Positions 1 through 12,357 of a DNA stretch of 64,000 nucleotides are shown here, in pieces. Numbering within the stretch: position 1 is the stretch's first letter; each line of letters opens with the position of its first letter. Under the pieces are notes generated by a model. The model saw only the letters and a program-made list of their open reading frames with translations, was not told the origin of the DNA and made no database searches. The stretch is from Parachlorella kessleri. Taxonomy: Eukaryota > Chlorophyta > Trebouxiophyceae > Chlorellales > Chlorellaceae. The stretch spans positions 1 through 64,000 of the forward strand of contig BBXU01002470.1 in the NCBI GenBank assembly GCA_001598975.1. The letters are read 5' to 3'. The translations under genes and the position numbers were made by a program.

Positions 1-18
1 GTACCCCCCCTACCCCCA

Positions 19-19
<1 letters not shown>

Positions 20-56
<37 letters not shown>
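20..56. repeat. (CA)n microsatellite
   Basis: A pure run of about 18 CA dinucleotides, preceded by C-rich sequence. It is a simple sequence repeat likely to vary in length between strains. No gene overlaps it. From its end to base 401 I see no coding sequence or RNA gene. Confidence 0.95.
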
Positions 57-59
<3 letters not shown>

Positions 60-401
60 GACGCCATTGTAAGGAAGCATACCCAATGCTTCAACAAGGT
101 AAACAGACCAGAAAACTAGTTGTAGCGGCAAAGCAAGTCATGTATGCCAATCAAAGACCGCAGACCCAAGGACCACCAGAGGCCTAGCGGAAATACACAC
201 AAGAGCTTACATCATGCTGGTCTTTTCGATACATGCACTATACATATCCACGTAATGGGCAGATAGCCGAGTGGCACAATATCCGGTCCTATACTTCGCC
301 TTGAGCAAGAGAACTCAGCATATCTAGCACTTACACAGTGTGAAGTCAATATACTAAATAGTCCTTGCTTCACCACAACAGCATGAAGCACCGGCCATTG
401 C

Positions 402-1322
402 CTAGGCAGGTGCAGCACGAGCCTGGGCTGCTGCCTCTGCGGCCTCTTTGCCAGCTGCCGCAGCTCTTTGTGCCAGGGTACTGCTTGCTAGAACTGGTTT
501 GCTGGATGTTGCTGCTCCCGCAGTGTTGCAAGACGAAGCCTGGCCATTTTGTGTCGTGTGCCTTAGCCTGCTCCTCACGACGGGACCGAGAGCAGCCAAC
601 TCGGCCTTGAACACTGTCTGCACCTGCAGTGCCCTCTTTCGCCCCTGGAACTTCTGCACCTGCGGAGGAGCTGGAAAGGTGGGACTGGCCATTGACACTA
701 AACGGAAAGTATCCCCGCATCCATCGTGTCTATAACGAAGGTTCAATGGCAGCGTAAGCAGACCGACGGGCAAGCGGCAGCACAATGCTAGACTTCTAGG
801 TGCCATCACCAGCCCACGTGTGCTTACCCTTGCCCTGCGCTGTCCGCCTGCCGGCGTCTGTAAAACCTCCAGTTTTAGAGACTCCGGTTCGGCAGCTGCC
901 TGCTGCTCCAGCTCCCTCTTGAACTGTTGGAACTGCTGACCGCCCTCACTGGCCAGGTACTTGCGGGCCCTGGCCCTGCCAAAGGCTGAAACGAGGTGGT
1001 GGCTGAACTGAGTCCAGCTGTCTACCGACAACAGCTGCTCCATCTCAGACTGGCTCGCACCCGCGCCGCCCAGGGGCAGGTCCTCTGTGGCCTCAGCGCC
1101 AGTGCTGCGCCTCCACCAGGCATCAATGCAAGCTGCTGCTGCCTGGGCTTCTTCACAGGAAAGGAACCCGGGGACCTTGAGGGGGTAGGCACGTGCTGGG
1201 CAGCGGACCTTGACTGCCCACTGCCCCTTGCTGGCATCATGAAGAAGTTCTGTGTTCACCTGCAGCACGACTCCTGTTTCAGGTTGGAAAAAGTGCGCGA
1301 CCCTTGGCACGAGTAGACACAC
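402..1322 (-). CDS. Unrecognised protein, 3' part of gene (two exons seen)
   Basis: Not recognised. Two coding pieces on the minus strand join in phase: the upstream one ends with the donor AGG|GTAAGC at about 828, and the downstream one starts after CCGCAG at 659 and ends at the stop codon at 402. The protein carries a WW-containing stretch (AAACIDAWWRR), a charged helical segment rich in Gln and Glu (QQFQQFKRELEQQAAAEPE), a basic segment (QKFQGRKRAL) and an Ala-rich tail (KEAAEAAAQARAAPA). A further intron may begin at the GTGAAC after VVLQ near 1260. The true start was not found: the frame is open to about 1322 but the first codon there is not ATG, and upstream exons may lie between 1323 and 1620. 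It points away from the Maf gene, so the two may share a promoter region. Moderate confidence that it is a gene, none about function. Confidence 0.5.
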   Translation of the reverse strand: MCLLVPRVAHFFQPETGVVLQVNTELLHDASKGQWAVKVRCPARAYPLKVPGFLSCEEAQAAAACIDAWWRRSTGAEATEDLPLGGAGASQSEMEQLLSVDSWTQFSHHLVSAFGRARARKYLASEGGQQFQQFKRELEQQAAAEPESLKLEVLQTPAGGQRRARVSTRGLVMAPRSLALCCRLPVGLLTLPLNLRYRHDGCGDTFRLVSMASPTFPAPPQVQKFQGRKRALQVQTVFKAELAALGPVVRSRLRHTTQNGQASSCNTAGAATSSKPVLASSTLAQRAAAAGKEAAEAAAQARAAPA

Positions 1323-1828
1323 AATACCGGTAGGGGAGGTCTCGAGTCAAGGTTACCCAGTTGCTGGATGCCTTCCTTTACGTTGTTCCAGAAACAAATA
1401 TCCGAGCTTGGAAGGACGTTTAGCAGAGCATGTCTTTTCCTCACACGGAACAGACCTTGAAATCTGGTGAAAAAGGTGCGTAAGGCATCTTTGCCAAGGC
1501 TCCGAGAGCACCAGACGGGGAAGAGGATAGCTCCGACAATTCTTTACGCGAACCCTTCCTGACTTATTCCTAGACGCTTCTTCCCTGAGTGTGCCCTGCT
1601 GTGGTCCTGAAGGCAGCATGAGCGCGCGCAGACGGCTTGATCAAGTCTATCGCTCAACTCGCTTGCTTGCTTACAAGTCCATACCAAAACTCATGCATGC
1701 CTTTGATTGCAAAGGCTCCGGCGATGTGCTGACAAACTTTCATGACTTTGCACAGTGTGGGGTTCACGAGCCCCTCAGGCAACAGAGTGATAGTGAGACG
1801 GCAGCGAAGTTTTAGTGTTGAGGCTTCC
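1323..1828. other. Region between divergent genes, unassigned
   Basis: This stretch lies between the minus-strand hypothetical gene and the Maf start codon. It should hold the 5' ends of both. Open frames exist on both strands, for example a minus frame at 1353-1619 that could be a 5' exon of the hypothetical gene, but no splice pair fixes them. Confidence 0.4.
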
Positions 1829-3047
1829 ATGTTGCTGGAACACCTACCAGCGCTCAACCAGAAGCGCCTTGTCCTGGCCTCAGCCTCCCCACGGCGGAAG
1901 GAGCTTCTGCAGCAGCTGGGGTTGAAGTTTGAGGCAAGTAAGGCTTGCTTGGCTCTTCCATCTCTTCGAGTTACAGATACCCCAGGTTGTTATGACTCCG
2001 TTGGATTTGCAGGTGATAGTGAGCAATTTCGAGGAGACTTTGTCAAAGGAGAGTGTGACTGCAGCAGAGTATGCCACCGCCACGGCCACCCACAAGGCCC
2101 TGGACGTTGCGCAGAACCTGCTGGCAGGCCACGCGCACCTTGTCATTGGTGCAGACACGGTAAGCCTGCTGTTGTTGCTAAAACAAGTGGGGCCCAGCTG
2201 CAGTTTGGTTGCTGAGGTAGGCACACACACTGGGCGCCTATGGCCTCCTTCTGAACATCGCTTGCAGGTGGTGGAATATGGTGGCCACATCTTGGAGAAG
2301 CCAGAAGATGCTCAAGATGCGCTGCGCGTGCTGTCAATGCTGAGCGGCCAGCTGCACCACGTGCATACGGGGGTGGCGCTGGTCGTGCCGCCATATCCTG
2401 ACAATGAGAACGCTAGCGGCGGTGAGTGAAAGGGCCTTCAAGACACGGGGTCATACGCAGCACTGTTGCAGCTTTATTGACGCCTTGCGGAGCACCCAGT
2501 CAGTGTTGAGTGTAGCTTTGAAGTTGACATGCAACAAGTCCAGCTGGCCAGGTTGGCGACCTTGTCCTGACCCTGTACTGCAGAGCCAGCGGTCCGTAGT
2601 TTTGCTGTGACCACGGCTGTGCAATTTGACGACGTATCAGCCCGGACCCTACAAGCCTACATCGAGTCAGGTCAGCATCATAGCGAATGCCCAACCTGGA
2701 TTTTTACTTGGTAGCCCCTGACGGCGCAATCCCTCCCAGCAAGTCAGGTTACAACATAACCCGATTGTGCTCGCCTGCTCAATTGATGTCTTTTCGTGCC
2801 CGTCCAGCCCTTGGTCAGGCTGCAAAGCAAGTGATGTGCCCGCCTCGTTGATATAGACCCTTGTTCTAGCCTCATGACCCCTGCAGGAGAGCCGTTCGGC
2901 AAGGCGGGCAGCTATGGCATCCAGGGGTTGGCAGGCAGTTTCGTGAAGAGCATTGAGGGGTGCTACTTCAACGTTGTTGGTTTTCCCATTCATAGGTTCA
3001 GCAAAGAGGTCGTCAGCTTGATAGATGAGGGGCTGCTACCACTTTAG
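1829..3047 (+). CDS. Maf/HAM1-type nucleoside triphosphate pyrophosphatase
   Basis: Maf-family enzymes hydrolyse non-canonical or surplus nucleoside triphosphates to the monophosphate plus pyrophosphate, a house-cleaning role in the cytosol or an organelle; in animals the domain is fused in ASMTL. Five exons (1829-1933, 2013-2159, 2268-2421, 2584-2670, 2887-3047) join in frame to give 217 residues, the usual family size. All signature motifs are intact: [10 protein letters not shown] near residue 14, GADTV at the second splice junction, LEKP, HHVHTG, and [13 protein letters not shown] followed by [13 protein letters not shown] near the C-terminus. ATG 1829 leaves about 10 residues before the [11 protein letters not shown] strand, as is normal. 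Intron 1 appears to use a GC donor (GAG|GCAAGT), because the nearby GT donor would break the frame. Intron 4 has a weak donor (GTCAGC). Which nucleotide is preferred cannot be told from sequence. Confidence 0.93.
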
Positions 3048-3732
3048 GCACATTAGCTAGCTTCCTGCCACATCTGCAGTCTGGGCGCGAACTTGATAAC
3101 TGCCTCCATGGCTTCTGTGGATGACCTGGCTGGAGCGTAGGCATGCACTCCAACCCTGACAGATCGGAGGATAGGGCATGCCCTTACATAGTGCCCAACC
3201 CGCATGTATGTGCACTACAGAACCTGCTCGAGTGTGGTACGTGGTCGTATGTGAGGTGGGCACGTCCAGCTGACATGTTGATTTAGGGCTTAGCGCCTCA
3301 CTACCATGACACAGGAGTTCAGGGTTGTGTGGCTTGCTGTACTACTCAACAACACCTGCTTGATTTTTCTCCACAGTCTCGGTCGTAGGCTAGTCGTCGC
3401 TTACTGCCGTAGACGCTCTGCAAAGAGTTGTCCTCACTGACAAATCTTTAAAAGGGCGCCTGGCTGAAGGCGCAGGCACTCCACAGCACTCCACAAAATT
3501 GAAGGCTGCGGCACGGCCAGCAAGCTGCACAACGCTTTCTCAATGATTGATCAGTGTGCAATGGTGGGAGCCTGATCAAGTGTGGGGAACGGTCGGTATC
3601 TCATACTTTACACCAGGACTGCCTGCCACCACGAACCTGCCTTGTCACTGTTTTGCACCGCTCGAAATGTGAATTTATACATCGAGCGCAGCAACAAGGG
3701 AGTGCCTTGAAATATAAGCTCAACAGAACATC
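3048..3732. other. Intergenic, nothing recognised
   Basis: The 3' flank of the Maf gene and the 5' flank of the small gene at 3733. Only short open frames without splice support or familiar motifs. Confidence 0.5.
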
Positions 3733-5087
3733 ATGCTGGTTCCCAGGCTTTCTCAAGGGTTGGCTTCGTGTAGGGCCACTGTGGGCTCCTCGCTGCGGTT
3801 AGCCTCTGGAAAAGCAGGTAGCAATAAAAATGGAGCTGGAAGCCCATATGACGCAGAATTTGCCGTTGACGAGATGGCCCAGAGTGGCAAAGGTGAAGGT
3901 GGTGTAGCATGTCATGTCGTGCCATCCTGCTGGCCGAAACCAGCTGCAGCATCAACAGCCGGTTGCAAGCTTTCATGCAGGTGAAGGCCATGCAGGTGGG
4001 GGTGGGAGAGGTAGACCGAGCTAGGGTGCAAGCACCAAGTCGAGGGAAAGCAAACCCGCAGGGAGCAATAGCAAAGAGGCGAGCAGTTTGAAGTCCAAGG
4101 CTGAAGGTGAGACAAGGCTGCACTTTCATCCCTGCAATGGAGGCATGTTAACACCATGGTGCACCATCATGGCATAGCTAGGGTACCCCAGAGGATGCAT
4201 GCTGGATCTCGGTGTCTCGCACCGAGCTGCCACTGGGTGAGTGGCTACATGTATTGTGGGTTGTCAGAAGTGTGACGGAGGCTCAGCTGTGCATTGCGCC
4301 GCTTTGTGACTTAGTGTTGCACTACTGGGAGTTGTGATGTGTGAGTTGCAATGACCTCACATGCCGCTGAATTGCAGGTATGGCCACTGCAGCAGTTGAC
4401 AAAGCAGAGTCCATGGCATCCAAGGTTGTAGGTAAGCCTTCCAGGGTGCGTCTGAAGCATAGCTGTCCAGTGAGTGTTCACTGTTCGGAGTCTGTCATAC
4501 TGGTGTTTAGTTAAGTTGTTCATTCAGTGTCTGGCTGAGCTTCAATTGCATTGACTGCCGCTCCGTTTGAGTTCAGCTGGCTTCAGCATTATATCCAGAA
4601 GAGGTAATTTCGTTAGCAACGTAATGTAGCCTTGCCAGCTTGGGTTGCATAGGGATTCATTAAGGGTTAAGGGTTAGTGTATTAGAGAAGGCAAGCGGTC
4701 CAGGTGGAAGGGACTTGGGGTCCGCCACAGCGAGTGTGGGGGGTGCCTCAAAAGGGCGTAGCGGACCCTGAAGGGCTGCCTTTGACTGCGTCTCATGGAT
4801 GGTCCTTCTGTTACAATTTCCATGATACTTAGGCGGCATGCTGTCGTGCTTAGGTCTGCCCAGTGCAGGCAGAGATATACATCTGTCTTTTGCAAGCACT
4901 GGGTGTTAGGAGGCTTGCTTTCTTGGCTGCTGCAGAGGCTGCCAAGGGGGAGTCGGGACCGGCGTCAGAGGACTTTGGCAATGTGAAGAGGCGACCAAAG
5001 AACGCCTCCAAGCCTGGACCAGACTACCCCAAAGGCTCTGATGCTGCTCCAGCGGACGTACCCCCCAACCCAGAGGCTACTTTCTAG
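3733..5087 (+). CDS. Small hydrophilic protein, possible organelle transit peptide
   Basis: Not recognised as a family. Three exons join in frame. The first starts at ATG 3733 and ends either at 3817 (GCAG|GTAGCA) or at 3892 (AAAG|GTGAAG), both in phase 1. The second is 4378-4431 and the third 4936-5087, giving about 96 or 121 residues. The N-terminus (MLVPRLSQGLASCRATVGSS) has Arg and hydroxyl residues with no acid residue, like a mitochondrial or plastid transit peptide. The rest is hydrophilic: MATAAVDKAESMASKVV, then a Lys, Pro, Gly and Ala-rich tail ending in PPNPEATF. The composition recalls small stress-type (LEA-like) proteins, but that is a resemblance in composition only. The consistent splice phases are the main support. 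Expression is unverified. Confidence 0.55.
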
Positions 5088-5750
5088 GCATGACACTGTT
5101 GAAGAGAGAGGGCAGAGAGAAGTGATAGACGAAGTGGGGCCAATTTGGGACCTCAGGTTCCTCAGGTTGGGACCTCAGGTTCCAAAGGATGCGACATGGG
5201 AGTCTGGGGATGCTATTCAAAGGCATGGGCATACATTCTCGCTTGCAGGGCACACAGTGGCTGGGTAGACTGCCGCATGCAGTGCTGTCACGGCAGTACG
5301 CATCATTCTCGCATAAGTTGACATTTCAAACATCATCTATATGGCTCTTGCATGATGTCCAAACCCAACTCAAAAGCTAGCTCAAACTCCAACCGAGCGT
5401 AATGATGTCACGTAGGATATGCCCCGGTCGGGTACATGCAGGCAGAAGGGGGAAGCAAGTGCGCAGTACAGGGAGAGTGAAGGACGAGACAACCCTAAAC
5501 CCAAAAATTCTACATAGAGGGGGTTGCTAAACTGTTCTAGAGACAGAAAGTGGTGAAGCAAGACTGAGCAGCATCCCTGCATTCCAAAACGCTAAGTCTA
5601 AGGACTACGAAAATGCAATAAACACTGGTGGCACCACTTTGTGCTATGCCTTCTCTCATTCCTGCACAAAGTTGCAAGTAATTGGGCTGACCCAACATTT
5701 GCAAGCCAAAGGACAGCTCCTAGCGTAGCCACACACCACTCAAACCAACG
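5088..5750. other. Intergenic between converging genes
   Basis: This is the 3' flank shared by the small plus-strand gene and the minus-strand PIP5-kinase, which converge here. No coding exon or structured RNA was recognised. It contains a short duplicated phrase at about 5150-5180 (the words GGGACCTCAGGTTCC occur twice). Confidence 0.5.
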
Positions 5751-8700
5751 TCACCGTGCAAGGGCGGGATCAACCACAAACAGCTCCCTCATGGTTGCTA
5801 GGAAGCGCTTGCGATACGCGCGTGGGTCAGTGACCGAGACGCTGGCGCCATCCTGTACCAGAGCCTTCCAGGAATGCTCGGCCCGCTTGAGCACCGTATA
5901 CTCCTGCAGGAAATCTATGATGCCAAAGAACAGCAGCACCGGCTGTGACTCCCCACCGTCCCGCCGCACTGCCACTGCCGGTACTGCCTGCCCCACACAA
6001 GACGCTGGCCCGCCGCTGGCCTGCAAGCTCAGCGCGCGCAGCAGGCCGGAGCCTCGGCTGCGCTCCAGCGCTGCCGCAGCTGCCGCGCCCGTTACGCTGC
6101 TAGTGCTCCGAGACACTGGGGGCTGCAGGGCTGGCACAGACGATACTGTCTCTGACAGTCGAGGGTGCGAAAGCTGGGCTGCGCTCTTGGCAGACAGCCC
6201 TGTGGGCTCCCAATGCAGGCTGCTAGGGCCGCCTTCATGCAGAACAGCTGGGGAGCTGGCACAAAACCAGCCAGCAATGGGGATGCCGCACACCCACCCA
6301 CCAGGTGCATGCGGCAGCTGCTGCTGCCTGCCGCGAACTGTGGAAGGCAGCTGCCGCGGGTGAGCATGCACCCCCGCCTGCTCATCCTCCTGCTGCTGAC
6401 GGGTGTCCAAGCCCAAGCAACTGCGAGGGCTGTCTGGGGTTGTGAATGAACTGTTCGGCGTGAAGGCTGGCTGCTCTGCACCTGCCCAGCAGCCACCATG
6501 CACGCACGCCTTCCCGCCATCTTGCCGGCCTGGGCAGGTGGCCGAGCATGCCTGCCCACCCTCTGGCCCCTCTGCCAAACCCGCCCGCTCGCCACTGGAG
6601 CAGTCGACGGTAGGGTACACATCAGCTGCAGGTAGGACCGCAGGCAGGGACGCTCCCTCCCCCAGCTGCTGCCCCTGCCGCTGTGCCTGCTTCCGATGCT
6701 GTCGTCGGCACAGCTCGTTTGTGTCATCTGCTGGCTGGGCCTGGTCAGTCCCCGCCGCCCGCTGCTGCTCCACCTCGCTGTCACTAGAGGACAGGGAGGC
6801 ATCAGAGCCTTGGCGGCGTTGAGATACAGTCCTCGAGGGTTGTGTTAGACGTGGAGGCGTGCCGCAGGGCGAGGGCAAGCGCTCCTCTCCCTCGCCACCC
6901 GGCAGCTCACTCGACACAGAAGGGCCCGCCAGCGCGCCGCGGGACGTGGGTGACGGCAGTACCTGGCTACTTAATGCGCTGCCTGGGCCGCCTAGGGAGG
7001 CGGCTGAGGCCGAGGGGGAGATGTTAGGCGCTGCGCTGGCAAGGGCTGCCACCTGGCGAGCGGCGCGGCCCTCCAGCTGGGCAGAGTGGAGGACAGATTG
7101 GGCTGCCTGCATAACAGCGCAGACAGAGTCCGGACTTCAGAGGCGCAGTGTGTGCATTGAAATCATGCGAGCTGCTTATCAAGGGGCTACCTGTGGGATG
7201 GAAAAAAAGCATGCAAGCCTTACAAGCAGCCCAAAGTTTAAAGTATCGAACCAGCTGTGCAGCCCAGAACAAACCCTGCTTGCCTGCCTCCAGCTCTCAA
7301 CAGCCAAGCTTCATTTTACCGGCCATACCAAACAGTAGGTGAGACCTACATGTTCACTGCTTGCAGATTATTCCAATCAACATGCACTCGGCAAGCGCAC
7401 CTGCACCAGCTTCCTGCTGGGTTGCCCCCTGCCGCTGAAGCTGCCACTCCCTCCGTCCTCCCCATCTGCCGGCGCCGCTTGGTGCAGCATGGACAGCAGG
7501 CTGCGCATGCCCTCGCTCGCTGTCCGGTGCAGCCAGCGCTCCTTTGAGGGGCTCTCCAGAAGCGAGCTTGAGGACGGAGCAGCTAGCGAAGCCAGGCTGC
7601 CCTCCCTGACAGCAGCCTCGTCATTGGCGGCAGCAGGGCCGCTTTCAGAGGCTGCTGACGATGCCACCGCTGCGGATGCTGCTGCCAGGCCAGGGCGCCG
7701 CTGTTCAAGGGGGGTCGGCGGCCGCGGCTTGGCAGCTGCTGCACCATTGGACGGCTCCGCCGCTGTTGCGAGGGCTTGGAGCCGCGGGCTGCCGCCGCCT
7801 GGCAATGCCTCTCGCGACTGCCGGCTTTTCAACTCCAGCGGCCGCCCGTCCACCTCACCCAGCCTAGCATCCTGCTGCTGAGGCAGCACCATGCTTGGGG
7901 CAGAGAAGGACACTGCATGCCCCCCAGCAGCCTCAGCCACTGCCCGCCTCGCCCCTGCCTCCACCTCCCTCGCACTATCCTCCTTGCCAGGTTGCTGCTG
8001 CTGTTTGCTGAGCTCTGCATCAACCAGGGCTGGCTTGTCCACCCAGGGCTTGAAAGGCGGCGACCACCGGAAGTTGCCCCATCTCTGCAAGGCAGATATT
8101 GGCCATGTTGGCCGTATTGAAAATGTAGGCCCAGAAACACTTGGCACATGGGCCGTACAACACAGGTGCTTCTCCGAACACATACCACTGTAGCTCAAGC
8201 CTGGGGTTACATTTCAATAATGGCCAGTCGCCATACGGCGCCAACAGCATACATGCTCCAACCCCCAATGATACAACCAAACAAAGGGCGCGGTGACCTT
8301 TCCTGAGGGGCTGGACCTACCTGCTGATCTGACCTGGAGACCATGAGCAGTCCTTATTCGCACGAAGAGGCCTACCTCCATCCTCACCCTCTCCTCTTGA
8401 TCCATTCCCTACCATGTCAGTGCCCCGCGCAGCAGCAGCTGTGGGCCATGAAGACCCCCAAGCCAAATCGACTCCTCTCCCGTCCAAGCAGCCTGTCGCC
8501 CCACCTGGAAGTGCACCCCCAGCAGCAGCGAGTAGTCCATGACCCCCAGCTCCTCCAGCAGAGCACAGTCGCGCTCCAGCTGCCGCATCACGCGCATGTG
8601 CACCTCGGGGGACAGCACCAGCTGCAGCAGGTGGAGGCCAGGAAATCAAGCATGGCATGGTCCAAGTGCGGCCGTACACACATATTGGGCAACTGCTGGC

Positions 8701-11700
8701 GACTGGTGGTCTAGTCTATCCTTACAGCTTTCCGCCACCCTTGCGGGTCAGTCACGATCTTGACACACCCACAAGGCGACTGCTGGAGGGCGCCACTGCA
8801 GCGCCCAGTGTGCATGCAACCTCGCACTGGCAAGGAGGTAGGCTGCTGCAACTGTTCTTCAGATATCCACCCTTACCACAGCCGGATGGGCAGGCCCCCT
8901 TTGGCAATGACTGAACCTGGTCATGCACCCACCTGCATATCAAGGTCTTGATCCTTGAGCGTCGCATGGGCGTCGGTTTCTCGCCGCTCAGGGCCCACAG
9001 TGCGTCGCCAGGTCGAACCCTTGAGATCATACTTGCGGTGCAGGCGGCGATCCGTGGGCAGCACATTGCCCATGACAATAAAGCGCACCTGCGGAGGCAG
9101 CCAGACAGGCAAGGGCTGGGTCACTGGTTGATAGAGTCGGAATAAACGGCAAGGCTAACCTCAGCATGTTCCTGCCCTCTTATGTCAGGCTCATTTCCCA
9201 TTTTGGTATTCCTGCTCTGGACTTGCTAGCACATTCATCACAATGACTGTTCCCTACCCTAACAGTCACCCTGCCTTCTGACCACACCCTCAAACACAAT
9301 TTTCCCAACACGTTGCCACACATGCAGTGCTCACCCGGTGCCCGAGTGGGGGGCTGATGCGGTGCACACCATAGAAGTGCACCAGCAGCGTGCCAGGGTT
9401 GGCTTGCACGTGGCGGTAGTATCGCGGGATCAGATCCAGGAGCAGGCGCATCTCCCCATGCCGCACAGTCTTAATGATGAACCTGCGGGCGGGAGTGTTG
9501 ACCTCGGCAGGCGCCTTAGGTAAGAAGTGGTTGAGGAGCAGAGAATTTGAACAGTTGCAGAGCTCTTGCAAACTTGTATAGACCCGGTGCATGACTTGCA
9601 GCACATAAGTTCAGGTCACAGCCACGCCCAGAAGCCGCACCGAGGGACCCACAGCTCGCGGCCTGCACAGGAGGTCCCACCCGACGGTCTCAACTGCATT
9701 CCATACAGGCGCAAGCAGCCTGCAGCGAACCTGTCATCATCTGACAAGAAGAACACGCTGCCACTCTTGCCCGGTGATGCCAGCTCCCGCAGAGCAGCAC
9801 CGCCAGTGATAGACAACAGGTAATCCCTGCAGTCGGGAGGCGCATACGAAACATGTTTTAGGCACAGAAAAGCTTCTGTCCGCACGAATGTAGCCAGCAA
9901 AGCAAACAACTCAAGGACACTACCCAGCATGTGCTAGGTACCAGCACACTTTCAAGTCGCGCAGCGGTCATATACCGTCCTTTGGGCACGCCACATCAAA
10001 GCCATGGCCCTCATGCCAGCTCCAGTTGGGCCCAGCTCACACTACACACTCCCGCCCGCCCTACCTGTTGTCAATACCAAAGGTCTGGCGCAGGCGGTGG
10101 AAGGGCACTGGGCTGTAATCTTTCCACTTGAAGGGGCCCGTCTCCGAGCTTCGAGGAAAGTACTGCTGCAGCTTGGCGTGAAAGTCACTGTCAAGCACGT
10201 GGGACCCTGACTCGGCAGCCTCCTGCACACCGGGGACAAAACCATAATGCGCGGCTCACGGGTCGAAGTGGAAGTGGGGCAAACGCCGCATGGCATCCCA
10301 GTCGCCCACGTTTAGGCAGCCCTGCCGCCTGCCATAATCCAACGCAGTTCGGTCACTGGTTGAAGAGAGCTGCAGCTACACTCAACACTGCCTTCCGGTC
10401 CCCAATGCAGTTTTCCATATATCAGATATTGTCCTCTTGGGACGCCCGCCAGAAGCAGTCCTGCCCCTGGGTTTGCCTCACGTACGGAACTTGCTGCCAA
10501 CAGTAATGTGGTATCCCAACGGATGGGCAGGCCGCAGACACACGCACGGCCGGCACCCGCCCCAACGGCGTTGGGCCAACGCACCTGGCCCGCCTGTGCA
10601 ATGCTGAACGTAATGCCCAGTTGCAGTTCCCGCATCAGCTGGTAGCTGCCATGGCCCTTGTAGATCCGCTCACCAGGCTTGGGCGGCTGGTACTCCCGCT
10701 TAGCTGCGGCAGAGCACACCAGTCATGGCAGGCTTAACCCACGCAGCCTCGTCGCGCCTTGCAGTGACAAGGTAGGTACATCCATAGCTCATCACTGAAA
10801 AGCCTCGCCTTTGCACGCATGCACTGGTCCCAGGTGACCAAAGGCAAGGCGCAAAGGCCTGGGCGGGCAGCCTCCTCAGCCACTCTGAACACCCAGCAAC
10901 CCACCCTGCTTCTTAGCCTTCTTCTTCTCCTTCCTTTTCTTCCGCACGTCCTTCTCTGCCACTCGCAGCACCTGCTCACTCAGCAAAGCGCCTCCCTTGT
11001 ACTCCCGCATGAATACCACCTCCGCCCTGCAGGGGCCAAGGGCGAGATGTGTCAACCATGCTGCCACCCGGCAACTCTTTTGTGCTTCTGCTGTTGGCCA
11101 CTCAGCCGAGGGTGTCTGGCTGGCAAGTCTCCAGTTAGGCGAAGCAGCATGTCACCATGCCACAGCCTGCCTCCTTGGTTCCCCATGGGCACCCTGCTTC
11201 GCACGCCAGTCCCAGGGTGCAGTACCTGCGGTTGCCAGCGGCAGCCGGCTTGTAGACTCCCTGCCCGTCCAGCTGGCCGCCCTTCCAGGCCCCATAGTAG
11301 GTACTGCCGTCAGCTGCTATAAAGGTGCCTACACCATGCTCCAAGCCATCCTTCCAGCCGCCTTCATAGGCATCCCCTGCAAGTACCCATTGATGTGAAT
11401 GCCTTATACTTTCAGCGGCTCTTGACAGGGTATAATTTGCAGCCTCCCAGCCATGCATCAGACGCTTTGAGTGTGGCGCACTATGGTAAGCAGCTCAATA
11501 CTACATGTAGGACACCACTCAAACCTTCAACTCCATTCCAACGCTGGACCGCGAACCATTTGTGTGTAGGTCACGGTTCACACACATACAATAGGCTGCT
11601 GCTGCAAACTGCACCTTTCCTTAATGGGAGACCTAGACACACACACGGCGACATCGTACTCTCTTGTACAAGGCGCTAGCATAACCCCAGTTGAAGAGCC

Positions 11701-12357
11701 TTGCTGTAACTCACAGCGTAGCATCGCTGACCATCCCTTCACGCTCCCCACCTAGCTCCCCACCAGTCTTGCGGACAATCACAGCATCCCCATACCTTGC
11801 CTAACGGCCCACAAGGAATCACACTCACCGTTAGGCCAGAAGAATATGCCCCGCCCGTGCATGGTACCATCATGCCACTCGCCATAGTATTCACTGCCGT
11901 CAGCAAAACTGACATGGCGCTCGCCATTAGGCAGGTCAACCCTCACCGGCCCAGTTTTTCCAGCTGACTGCTCTGCGACAGGGCTGAGCCGCACAAGCTG
12001 CAGCTGCTTTTCTGAAGGCTGCTTCTGCACCTTGGACAACAGCTGTCGTTGCCGCTGCTGCTCCAGCTGCTGATCTTGCTGCATCTGATACATATCTGCC
12101 TGGTGGTGTCCACCAAGAAGTTCCAACTGAGGCTCAGCCTCCGTACGAGCTGCCGGCGGCCCTTCTTGGAGCTTCACTACCCCCTTCATGTGGGGAGTCT
12201 TGTTGCCAGTACGACGACGCTGCCGCGAGAGGGCTAGTAGCGAAGCTGCTAGGCAGAGCACGAGTAGGTGAATGGCTATAATAAATAGCCAGCTGGGCGC
12301 TAATGCCAGCAATGCCACATCCCAAGGGACAGCTTCAGCGCGCCCCCAGAACAGCAT
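5751..12357 (-). CDS. MORN-repeat phosphatidylinositol-4-phosphate 5-kinase with N-terminal membrane segment
   Basis: PIP5-kinases make PtdIns(4,5)P2 from PtdIns4P at membranes. Reading down the minus strand, exon 1 (from ATG 12357 to 11829) encodes a hydrophobic stretch ([20 protein letters not shown]) followed by a basic patch (SRQRRR), which looks like a signal anchor. About three MORN repeats follow ([51 protein letters not shown]), then a Lys-rich linker. The kinase core has [11 protein letters not shown], the nucleotide loop [10 protein letters not shown] with Lys in [16 protein letters not shown], and [12 protein letters not shown]. About 600 residues of Ser, Ala, Pro and Gln-rich sequence come next (exons near 8085-7400 and 7110-5950). 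The activation segment resumes with GIIDFLQEY and [12 protein letters not shown] and ends [12 protein letters not shown]. The catalytic motifs are intact. The IID and EHSWK region fits a PI4P 5-kinase. Exon borders are approximate. It is divergent from the paralogue at 12850. Confidence 0.9.
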
